From CAVQBJ01 sp963724405 (GTDB lineage Bacteria; Actinomycetota; Thermoleophilia; Solirubrobacterales; Solirubrobacteraceae), in NCBI GenBank assembly GCA_963724405.1, contig CAVRUQ010000012.1, forward strand, positions 1 through 64,000: 64,000 nucleotides of DNA, written 5' to 3'. Position numbers and translations under genes: made by a program. Of this stretch, positions 16,920 to 24,271 are shown one piece after another (within the stretch, counting starts at the first letter, position 1; each line of letters starts with the position of its first letter). The notes under the pieces were generated by a model that was not told the DNA's origin, searched no databases, and worked only from the letters and a program-made list of their open reading frames with translations.

Positions 16920-17956
16920 GATTCGCTCCGCTGCACGTGCCACCACGACGGTCCGATGCCTTCGTGGAAGGGGCCGGCGGCGCGCACGAAGTCCTGGCTG
17001 TCGATCGTCAGCGGCAGCTGCGGCAGGGCCCGTCCGGCGGGTCCGAAGATGAGACGGCCGCCCTCGCCCGGCGCGAAGGTGGAGTAATGACAGGGACAGG
17101 TAAAAGCCGGGATGTCGGTGCTGGTGGGCGCGTAGAGCGGATATCGATACAGCGATATCGCGCACGCGGCATGCGGGCAGATCTTCGAGTAGGCGAGGAT
17201 GCCCCGCGGCGCCCAGTGCGCGCGCGCCGGGGGAAGGTGAATCCACTCGGCGGGAAGCTTGACCACCAGCAGGGCCGAGCCGAGGTCCTCGGGGTCGGCG
17301 CCCTCGGGCAGCGCCGTGTAGAAGCTGCCGATCTCGATGTCGGCGGCATGGTAGGGGCGACCCTCGTCGTCGACGAGCCGCATCCCGGCGCGCCAGGGCG
17401 ATTGACTGATGTGGTCCAGATCGGGTCCCAGCGACGCCAGCGGGGTGGCGGCGGCGGTCAGCAGGGCAGCCCCGGCGGTGCCGGCGGCGCCGGCGAGCAG
17501 CTTGCGTCGCGAGATGCCCTGCGCACCGGACCGCACGATGTCGAGGACCTCGTGGGCCTCCTCGGGCACGAGCATCCGGTTGCGCTCCTCCACCGCGGTC
17601 TCCTGCGGGACGACCATCTTGCCGGCGACGATCGCCGCCGCAGACAGGCAGGCCAGCGCCGCTGCGATCGCCAGTCCGAGCAGCTGCGTGTCGCTGCCGG
17701 CCACGACGTACACAGCGGTGAAGCCGAGAGCGAACAGGGCGGCGACGCCGAGCAGCGCGGCCACCACGGTCTCGACCCGCCGGTTCGCGGGGACCTCGCG
17801 TTCGGACGGGTCCGCGGCGGACTCCTCGACCGGCGCCGGCGATGCGCTCTGGCGCCAGGGCCGGCGCAGCACAATCCGCAGGGCGACGAGCAGGCCGAAT
17901 ATCGTGGCGACGCGCGGGCGCTTTCCGGGTGGTGGGGCGGACGGTGGCGGGCTCAT
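16916..17956 (-). CDS. qcrA: Rieske iron-sulfur protein
   Basis: A 346-residue Rieske subunit with the actinobacterial three-helix N-terminus: helices around VVAALLGVAALFALGF and LLGLAIAAALACLSAA, then a third preceded by SRRK, which looks like a twin-arginine-type signal. The [2Fe-2S] ligands are in CPHAAC and CPCHYSTF. It takes electrons from quinol at cytochrome b to QcrC. The ATG overlaps the qcrC stop as ATGA. Confidence 0.93.
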   Translation of the reverse strand: MSPPPSAPPPGKRPRVATIFGLLVALRIVLRRPWRQSASPAPVEESAADPSEREVPANRRVETVVAALLGVAALFALGFTAVYVVAGSDTQLLGLAIAAALACLSAAAIVAGKMVVPQETAVEERNRMLVPEEAHEVLDIVRSGAQGISRRKLLAGAAGTAGAALLTAAATPLASLGPDLDHISQSPWRAGMRLVDDEGRPYHAADIEIGSFYTALPEGADPEDLGSALLVVKLPAEWIHLPPARAHWAPRGILAYSKICPHAACAISLYRYPLYAPTSTDIPAFTCPCHYSTFAPGEGGRLIFGPAGRALPQLPLTIDSQDFVRAAGPFHEGIGPSWWHVQRSES

Positions 17957-18901
17957 GTCGGTGTGCGCTCCCCGATCAGTCGGGCGACGATCAGCAGGGA
18001 GCCGATGGCCAGCAGCCAGGCCACCATCCCCTCCGGGATCGGCCCGAGGTTGTAGATGCCCCAGCCCCCCGCGTTGCTCGGATGGCGTGTCCAGAGCACG
18101 TAGCGGGCGATCGAGTCCAGGGCGTACTGGTTGATCTGGGTGGCGTCGAAGTGCGGCATGAGGTAGGGGCCCATGCGCACCGCCTCGGCGATCTGCTGGG
18201 CGGTGGCTTGCGACAGGTTCGGTACGAGGGCGCCGACCGTCAGCCCACCGCGTCCCACCATCTGATGGCAGCCGGCGCAGTGCAGCGTGAACTCCTGCAG
18301 CCCGTAGGCCAGGTTGCCCGCGGCGGGGTCGGCGGTGGGCGCGGCGGGTCCGCCGTAGATGGCCACGAATGCCGCGATCGCGGCGATCTGCGCCGGCGTG
18401 TAGAGGGGCGGCGCCCGCAACGGCTCGTCGGTGTAGTTCTGTAGCGGCATGCGCCCGGTGCTCAGGTAGAAGTCCACGGGACCGGGGCCCACGCCGCGCA
18501 GCGCCGGCGCGATTCCGGGGCGCCCCTGCAGGGCCATGCCGTGGCAGGACGAGCAGCCCTCCTCGAACAGCGTCTGCCCCTCGCTGATCACGCGCGGGGA
18601 GGTGTCGGTTGGCTGGGTGGGCGCGCCCGCGCCCTGAGGGAAGGGGTACTTGCTCGGCGGGCTGCCGGCGGCCGCGGCGGTCCCGCCGCCCCGGCCGAGG
18701 TTGCCGGGGCCGGCCGCCGCCGTGGAGGCCGGTCCCTGCGCGCTGGCTCCGCCGGACGCCGGCGCTGAGCATGAGCAGCGCCAGGGACGCCATCGCGAAC
18801 GCCGCGGCGCCACGAAGGCGGCGTGGCAGACGGGCCGGGCGAGTCAGCCAGCGCCGCAGCAGGCGCCGCGTCCCAACGACCACGTGCCGCGATGCCGTCA
18901 C
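17953..18901 (-). CDS. qcrC: Di-haem cytochrome c subunit, frame break in signal region
   Basis: Two c-type haem sites are present, CSSCH and CAGCH, with a C-terminal helix (MVAWLLAIGSLLIVARLI), as in actinobacterial QcrC. The operon pattern predicts a start at the GTG at 18901, overlapping ctaG as GTGA. That frame gives a basic stretch and a hydrophobic helix (AAAFAMASLALLMLSA). The haem domains lie in the next frame. One extra base near 18755-18768 separates them. Without the correction the protein would lack its secretion signal. This is either a sequencing error or a recent mutation. Confidence 0.85.
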
Positions 18902-19809
18902 CGGCCGGCCCCCGCGGGCTGGTCGGCGTAGCGTTCGCGCCGGCGCTGGCGTTGCTCCTCGAGGACCAGCGCGCGCCAGGCGGTGACGAGGGCGACGGCC
19001 GCCAGGAGCGTGCCGCCCCCCACCCACATCAGCGCCCCGGCCTGCGCCTGGTCGGTGAGCGGGTTGACCCCCAAGGCGAGGCTGGGAGCCCGGTACGGGG
19101 TGTACACCAGCGTGTCGTTGCGGTTCAGGAACGCCCCGACGAAGGCCATCGGGGGCATGGCGGCGAACACGTAGGCCAGGCGCTGGAGGCCATCGAGCCG
19201 GCGCCCCGCGGCGGGGTCGCCGTCGACCAGCGGCCACCAGAGCAGAAGCCCCGCGAGGAGGTACAGCAGGTGCTCGCCGTCGTGCACCGTCTGGTCGCGC
19301 AGGGTGAGGTCATAGAACGCGGCCAGGTGGGTCCCCAGTACTGCTGCCCACAGGACGCTCAGGCAGACGAGCGGGCCAGTGAGGCCGCGTGCGGCGATCA
19401 GGCGTCGGCCCACGTATCGGCGCTGGTCAGGCGGAAGGGCGCGCAGGAGCAGAAGCGAGGGCTGTCCGGCCAGCAGCAGTCCCGGGGCGACCAGCAACAG
19501 CAACAGGTGCTGCGCCATGTGGACCGACAGCAGCCGGTCGTCGTAGGCGTCGATGCCCGATTCCAGCGCGACGAGCACGACGAGGATCCCGGCCATGAAC
19601 GCGCAGGTGCGCGACCGCGGCCACGCCCGGTGCGCTCCTGCCGAGCGCCGCGATCCAGCGGCGCCTACCCGAGCCACGCCCCACAGGTACAGCCCGGCGT
19701 ATACGGCGGCGCCCAGCAGCGGGCCCAGAGCGTCGCCCGAGGGCTCGGCGATCTCCCAGTGGCTGAAGATGAGCTGCGGAATCGTGGGTGCCAGCGCCCG
19801 ACCGCTCAT
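18898..19809 (-). CDS. ctaG: CtaG-type cytochrome oxidase assembly protein
   Basis: A 303-residue multi-pass membrane protein of the caa3_CtaG family. Features include an early helix pair, the HMAQHLLLLLVAPGLLLAG motif with His residues that may bind copper, LGTHLAAFYDLTL, and HDGEHLLYLLAGLLLWWPL. The family helps insert copper into the oxidase. It starts at 19809, overlapping the upstream gene as ATGA. Its place between the oxidase and bc genes supports the call. Confidence 0.88.
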   Translation of the reverse strand: MSGRALAPTIPQLIFSHWEIAEPSGDALGPLLGAAVYAGLYLWGVARVGAAGSRRSAGAHRAWPRSRTCAFMAGILVVLVALESGIDAYDDRLLSVHMAQHLLLLLVAPGLLLAGQPSLLLLRALPPDQRRYVGRRLIAARGLTGPLVCLSVLWAAVLGTHLAAFYDLTLRDQTVHDGEHLLYLLAGLLLWWPLVDGDPAAGRRLDGLQRLAYVFAAMPPMAFVGAFLNRNDTLVYTPYRAPSLALGVNPLTDQAQAGALMWVGGGTLLAAVALVTAWRALVLEEQRQRRRERYADQPAGAGR

Positions 19810-20237
19810 TCGCCCCCCGTTCCCCCGGAGCCCGATGTGGGGGTGCGCTGCGTGGCTTCGGCGTAGGCCCGCCTCATCGCGAGCGTCTCGACGACCAGAC
19901 GCCCGAAGGCCAGCGCCATCAGCCCGAAGCCGATGTAGGTGAGCGCGTTACCGAACGCCTGGCCGAACAGCGTCAGTGCGGCTGCCACACCGAGCAGCAC
20001 GGCGCCGAAGCTGACCTCGGAGACGACGTCGAGGTCGGGGTCGCGCTCGGGCGCTCCTCGTCGCAGCGCACGGCGATCGTAGGCGATGGCAGCGACCCCG
20101 CAGGCGAAGACGACCGCGACGGCGTAGCCCCACAGGTAGGGACCGAGTTCACGCCCATCGCTCCAGACCGCGTGAAGGATCGCCAGCAGCGCGAGCAGGC
20201 CGGCCCAGCAGAACAGCATGATCGCGCTTGACCTCAC
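19806..20237 (-). CDS. ctaF: CtaF-like small oxidase subunit (subunit IV)
   Basis: A 143-residue protein with four predicted helices, two on each side of a charged loop (RDPDLDVVSEVSFGA). This size and layout match actinobacterial CtaF, which stabilises the aa3 oxidase. The start at 20237 overlaps the ctaD stop as GTGA; an internal ATG lies five codons on. Identity rests on position and helix pattern rather than strong motifs. Confidence 0.65.
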   Translation of the reverse strand: MRSSAIMLFCWAGLLALLAILHAVWSDGRELGPYLWGYAVAVVFACGVAAIAYDRRALRRGAPERDPDLDVVSEVSFGAVLLGVAAALTLFGQAFGNALTYIGFGLMALAFGRLVVETLAMRRAYAEATQRTPTSGSGGTGGE

Positions 20238-21922
20238 CGCCGAGCCTCCCCGGCCATCGGCGCCGCGCTGTCGCGGGCGCCCAGCGCCCGGTCTGAGGCC
20301 CGGGCATCCTGCTCGCGTTCGCGCAGGTCCAGCAGCGGCGAGAACGAGGTGATCGGCGGCAGCGCGCCGACGAAGTTGTAGCGCGGCGGCGGCGAGCTGG
20401 TCGCCCACTCCAGGGTGTGACCGCCCCACGGATCGTCGCCGGCGGGTACGCGGTGGCGCAACGATGTGACGACGTTGGCCAGGAAGACGAGCACGGCCAG
20501 CGCGATGATTGCGGCGCCGATGCTCTCGATCAGGTTCGGCGTGCCCCAGCTCGGATCCTGGGGATACTCGGCGATGCGCCGCGGCATGCCCTCCGCGCCG
20601 ACGATGAACATCGGGAAGAACGTCAGATTGGTCCCGATCACCAGCAGCACGAAGTGCGCGACCCCGAGCCGCTCGCGCAGACGTGCGCCGGTGACCTTGG
20701 GAAACCAGTGGTAGACGCCGGCGAAGAAACCGAAGATGCTGCCGGCGAACAGCGTGTAGTGGAAATGGGCGATGACGAAGTAGGTGTCATTCGCCGCGTA
20801 GTCGAGGGTCGGTGAGGCGACCCAGATGCCGCTCAGGCCGCCGATGAGGAACTGCAGGAAGAACGCGAGCGCGAACAGCATCGAGGTGCGCAGCACGATC
20901 GAGCCGCCGAGGAGAGTCCCGATCATGTCGAAGTACTCGATCCCGGCGGGCACGACCAGCAGCGTCGAGGTGAACGCGAAGTACTGGTTGGTCACTCCGC
21001 CGGTGATGAACATGTGATGTCCCCATACGCTCATCGAGAGCACCGAGAACGTCATCATCGAGAGCACGAACGCGCTGTAGCCGAACCAGCGCTTGCGCGC
21101 GTTGACCGCGATCGCCTCGGCCGCCGCCGTGAGGTAGGGAAAGAACATGACGTACACGACGGGGTGCCCGAAGAACCAGAACATGTCCTCGTAGTCGATG
21201 TAGCCGTTGAAGCCGTGGTAGATGTCCACGCCCTGGCGCTGTATGAACAGCAATGCCATGGCCACCACCAGCACCGGGAAGGAGGCGACGACCATGAGCA
21301 CCGATACGAGGCTGGCCCAGGTGAATAGCGGCATCCGCAACAGCGACATTCCCGGTGCCCGGTGGCGGACGATCGTGCCGAGCACGCAGGCCGCCACGAG
21401 GATCGTGCCGCTGACCGCGAGGATGACGCCGAGCGTCCACAGGTCCTGGCCCACGCCCGGCGTGTTGGACGCGTCCGAGAGCGGGACGTAGGAGAACCAG
21501 CCGTCGCGGCCAGCCCCGGTGGCGGTCAACCACCCCGACTGCATCGTCAGCCCGCCGGACAGCCAGATCCAGAAGCCGGCCAGCGCCACCCGCGGGCAGG
21601 CGATCCGCGCCGCTCCCAGCTGCAGGGGCACCAGATAGGTGGCCATCGCCATTGCCATTGGCGTGACGAACAGGTAGATCATCGTGGAGCCGTGCATCGT
21701 GAACAGCTCGTTGTAGGTGTCGGCGTCGACGAAGCCGGTGTTCGGCGTGGCCAGCTGCACGCGGATCGCCAGTGCCATCAGGCCGCCGATGAGGAAGAAC
21801 GCGAACGCGCACAGCCCGAGGTGCAGCCCGATGCGCTTGTGATCGGTGCTCGCGATCACGCCGAGCAGCCCGGTCTCCCGTCGCGACTGATCGCTCAGCA
21901 CCGCGCCGGCCGCGACGCTCAT
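20234..21922 (-). CDS. ctaD: Haem-copper oxidase subunit I lacking usual proton-channel residues
   Basis: A 562-residue subunit I. Metal ligands are intact: H77 (MHGST), H253 and Y257 (GHPVVY, the cross-linked pair), H302 and H303 (GHHMF), H386 and H388 (HFHYT). By alignment with R. sphaeroides subunit I, the D-channel residues are replaced: D132 is R106, N139 is A113, and E286 is V255. In the K channel T359 is A326 and K362 is E329. The YS motif of A2 oxidases is also missing. The ATG overlaps ctaC as ATGA. It should reduce O2; pumping by the usual routes is doubtful. Confidence 0.93.
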   Translation of the reverse strand: MSVAAGAVLSDQSRRETGLLGVIASTDHKRIGLHLGLCAFAFFLIGGLMALAIRVQLATPNTGFVDADTYNELFTMHGSTMIYLFVTPMAMAMATYLVPLQLGAARIACPRVALAGFWIWLSGGLTMQSGWLTATGAGRDGWFSYVPLSDASNTPGVGQDLWTLGVILAVSGTILVAACVLGTIVRHRAPGMSLLRMPLFTWASLVSVLMVVASFPVLVVAMALLFIQRQGVDIYHGFNGYIDYEDMFWFFGHPVVYVMFFPYLTAAAEAIAVNARKRWFGYSAFVLSMMTFSVLSMSVWGHHMFITGGVTNQYFAFTSTLLVVPAGIEYFDMIGTLLGGSIVLRTSMLFALAFFLQFLIGGLSGIWVASPTLDYAANDTYFVIAHFHYTLFAGSIFGFFAGVYHWFPKVTGARLRERLGVAHFVLLVIGTNLTFFPMFIVGAEGMPRRIAEYPQDPSWGTPNLIESIGAAIIALAVLVFLANVVTSLRHRVPAGDDPWGGHTLEWATSSPPPRYNFVGALPPITSFSPLLDLREREQDARASDRALGARDSAAPMAGEARR

Positions 21923-22647
21923 GTCGAGCTCCCGGTGCTGAATGTGCCCGGGGCGCCGGCCGGCGGTGTCGACGGATGGGCGCGTTCGGCGCGCACCCAG
22001 GCTCCGAAGGCGGCGGGCGTTACCGCCTGCACGGTGAAGGTCATCGCGTAGTGCAGCAGCCCGCAGAACTCTGCGCACTGCCCGCCGAACGACCCGGCGC
22101 GGGTGAACGTGAGCACCGCCGTGTTGGTCCCGCCGGGAATGAGCGCGCGCTTGAAGTCCAGCTCGGGCACGTAGAAGGCGTGGATCACGTCGATTGAGCG
22201 CAGTTGGAACAGGATCGCCGTGTTGATTGGCACGACCAGCGCCTGGTGCCCGACCGACCCGCTGTAACGGTTGATCCCGTAGGCGGGATAGCTGAAGTGC
22301 CACTCCCACTTCGCCCCGGTGACGTCGACGGTCAGGCCCGGGTGCTCGCGCGCCGCCACGGTGTCGACGTCGTGCTCGGCCGCGTAGGTCACGTACAGCA
22401 ACGCCGCTACCACGCACGTCAGGACGACGGCGTAGGCACCCTCGAGGCGGTTGTTCTCCGACCACCGCGCGGCATGTTCGGGCGACCGGCGCCGAAAGAC
22501 GGCCACCGCCGTCAAGGTGATGACCACGATGATCCCGAATACGCAGATCGCGATCGGCGCGTAGATGCCGGCGACGTGGTTCCACTCCGCGCGCGTGCTG
22601 ACGAGCGCAGCGGAACCCAGGGTGACGCGGTCGGCGGCGGCGAGCAC
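21919..22647 (-). CDS. ctaC: Cytochrome oxidase subunit II
   Basis: A 242-residue subunit II with two N-terminal helices (IYAPIAICVFGIIVVI and GAYAVVLTCVVAALLYV) and a CuA domain. The CuA ligands are complete: H156, C191, E193, C195, H199 and M202. No cytochrome c domain is fused, so QcrC must deliver electrons. The GTG at 22647 lies 12 nt after a GGGTAA element with GGATT exactly 15 nt further up. A GTCAG-N4-CTGAC dyad is 43 nt upstream. It heads the seven-gene respiratory operon. Confidence 0.92.
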   Translation of the reverse strand: MLAAADRVTLGSAALVSTRAEWNHVAGIYAPIAICVFGIIVVITLTAVAVFRRRSPEHAARWSENNRLEGAYAVVLTCVVAALLYVTYAAEHDVDTVAAREHPGLTVDVTGAKWEWHFSYPAYGINRYSGSVGHQALVVPINTAILFQLRSIDVIHAFYVPELDFKRALIPGGTNTAVLTFTRAGSFGGQCAEFCGLLHYAMTFTVQAVTPAAFGAWVRAERAHPSTPPAGAPGTFSTGSST

Positions 22648-22659
22648 GGCGATCGGTCG

Positions 22660-22685
22660 TTACCCGCCGCGCACACGTCTAATCC
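22660..22685 (-). promoter_or_regulatory. SigB/SigF-like promoter of the respiratory operon
   Basis: Minus strand GGATT (22685-22681), 15 nt, GGGTAA (22665-22660), then 12 nt to the GTG. The same GGATT-N15-GGGTA occurs at 24105 and 37694. Confidence 0.6.
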
Positions 22686-22690
22686 GTATC

Positions 22691-22704
22691 GTCAGAGTCC
22701 TGAC
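22691..22704. promoter_or_regulatory. Operator-like dyad, copy 4
   Basis: GTCAG-AGTC-CTGAC, 25 nt upstream of the GGGTA of the ctaC promoter. Its centre is near -44 if transcription starts 12 nt after the first G, an activator-like position. Confidence 0.65.
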
Positions 22705-22823
22705 TGCCCAGCTGTCCCCGACCCGCCCCCGGGCTCCGGCGGACGCGCGCGGCGCGCCCGCCGGGGACTCGGAGGCGGGTCAGCGGCGTGATCGCTGGAT
22801 TTGCATCCGCGACCCACGATCAC

Positions 22824-23240
22824 TCAATGTGCGCCGGCGTACTCGCGGGGCGCGCCGTTCGACGTCGACGGCGCGCCGGACCCAACCTCGAGTGAGTGAA
22901 CGACCCGCTCGGTCCCGACCTCGTGCAGCGTGAGGCCGATCGTGGCCAGAGCGATAAGCGCCGCTCCGGAGGCGAACCCGAGCCAGGTGACCGTGACGCC
23001 GCCGAAAACGAGGGCGGCGACGATCGTCCAGCTCCCGAGCGCCCCTGCGACGGCGTCGAGGCCACGCTGAGCGGCGCCGCGATCGGGCAGCGCGATTCCA
23101 ACACTCGCGACGAGCGCCGTGGCGACGCCGATTCCGAGCATGATCCACATGAACGTGTTCAAGCCGAACGCCTGCGAGGTGACGAGCAGCGCACCGCCCG
23201 CCAGCAGTAGAGCGAGGTTGGTCAGATATCGACTGTGCAT
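22824..23240 (-). CDS. Four-helix small membrane protein
   Basis: A 138-residue protein with four hydrophobic helices: LTNLALLLAGGALLV, TFMWIMLGIGVATALVASVG, GSWTIVAALVFGGVTVTWLG and SGAALIALATIGLTL. The arrangement recalls SPW-repeat membrane proteins, two helix pairs each with a Trp, but the SPW signature itself is not clear. AGGAGG seven nt upstream supports the ATG. Function unknown. Confidence 0.65.
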   Translation of the reverse strand: MHSRYLTNLALLLAGGALLVTSQAFGLNTFMWIMLGIGVATALVASVGIALPDRGAAQRGLDAVAGALGSWTIVAALVFGGVTVTWLGFASGAALIALATIGLTLHEVGTERVVHSLEVGSGAPSTSNGAPREYAGAH

Positions 23241-23625
23241 GAATGCCTCCTGGGTCGGCCGCGGATCCCCGCGGCGGTGAGGGCCGTCCGCCTGAGCGAA
23301 TGGCCAGAGCCTCTATGCACTGAGCTATCACCTCGGTGGCTCCGCGAAACGCAGCGTGTAAGCGATCGAACTGTGCCGTCGAGCGTTCGCGCCTTCACTC
23401 TCGTTCACGCGCTCCGCGCTCGTACGTTCTCGGCTCACGAAACGGATCTGGACGAGGCGCCACCCCCCGTCGGTCAGCCGAAGCGGTCGGCGTGATGACA
23501 GACAGGCACCCCCGGCGACAACCCGGGTGGCCAGCCGGGTTTCGAGGGGCCTCCGGCCGGGCACCTGCCAGGACGGACAGGGTCGTCATCGCGTCACGGT
23601 CGCTCGCTTGAGAAAGGACCGCGCA
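23241..23625. other. 385-nt gene-free stretch
   Basis: No coding region is convincing here. A tRNA-like remnant lies at about 23293-23344. A promoter for the rightward 23626 gene may be included but none is recognisable. Confidence 0.4.
23293..23344 (-). other. Possible tRNA remnant
   Basis: The minus strand reads GGTGATAGCTCAGTGCATAGAG, split here only for quoting as GGTGATAGCTCA and GTGCATAGAG, which resembles a tRNA 5' end and D-arm. The anticodon arm that follows is poorly paired, and no T-arm consensus is found. It is at most a degraded fragment. Confidence 0.25.
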
Positions 23626-24042
23626 ATGCTCCTTCACAGATCGAAGTCCGCACCCCGCTATGACCTTCCGCGCGGCGATCCAGGCCAACCGCAACCGCCG
23701 TGGTGGCGTCGACAGGTGCGTCGCCGCGGCCGGAAGCGAATGGCGCTGTCCACGACCCCGCTCCCAGCCGAGGCGCTGCCCGGCTGCTGCCCTGCGAGCG
23801 CTTCGCGGCGGCAACTGCTGCTCGAAGCCTCATGGGATCAGTGGGTTGACTGGCGCACGGAGTGTGCCGCGGTGCGGGCCACGTTTCACCGCTGGTGCCG
23901 AGCGACGCAACCGGCCGACCGGGCGCTCGCCTATGCCCTCTATCGGATGGCCCTGGACGAGGAAGAACGCGCGAGCGTGATCTACCTCGAGCTGTTGGCC
24001 GCAACGGATGCGCAGACGCGCCTCATCGGCCGTTCCGCATAG
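23626..24042 (+). CDS. Hypothetical soluble protein
   Basis: A protein of about 138 residues, or 100 if the internal ATG at 23740 is used. AAAGGA lies six nt before the first and GGAAG just before the second. The N-terminus is basic and Pro-rich. The C-terminal 70 residues are helical and rich in Trp, Arg and Ala (WDQWVDWRTECAAV, then LAYALYRMALDEEERAS). No family is recognised. Codon use in the C-terminal half looks like its neighbours. Confidence 0.45.
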   Translation: MLLHRSKSAPRYDLPRGDPGQPQPPWWRRQVRRRGRKRMALSTTPLPAEALPGCCPASASRRQLLLEASWDQWVDWRTECAAVRATFHRWCRATQPADRALAYALYRMALDEEERASVIYLELLAATDAQTRLIGRSA

Positions 24043-24104
24043 TCCGACAAGCCACACTCGCGCCGTCATCCCGGCGGGGCGCTCCGTGGCGCGCTGACCG
24101 CCGC

Positions 24105-24130
24105 GGATTGCCGGACGCCGTGCGGGGTAA
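24105..24130 (+). promoter_or_regulatory. SigB/SigF-like promoter of the double-MFS operon
   Basis: GGATT, exactly 15 nt, GGGTAA, then 11 nt to an ATG at 24142. It is the same pair and spacing as at ctaC. Confidence 0.55.
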
Positions 24131-24141
24131 GGCAGCCGCCG

Positions 24142-24258
24142 ATGAGTGACCGTCCAAGTGAGGAGAAGGGCGGCCGGCGGCCGCGGCGGGCGCGCTCGCT
24201 GGTGGCCACGTCCGTCGCCGGATGCGCGCCGACCGACCGGCGCGCCCCGGGGAGCTGA
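24142..24258 (+). CDS. 38-codon leader ORF
   Basis: A short frame starting MSDRPSEEKGGRR and ending 14 nt before the double-MFS ATG. It begins 11 nt after the GGGTAA element, matching the near-leaderless starts elsewhere. The product is basic with no domain. It could be a true micro-protein or a leader peptide that couples translation to the transporter. There is no independent evidence that it is made. Confidence 0.35.
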   Translation: MSDRPSEEKGGRRPRRARSLVATSVAGCAPTDRRAPGS

Positions 24259-24271
24259 CCAGGTGGCAACG

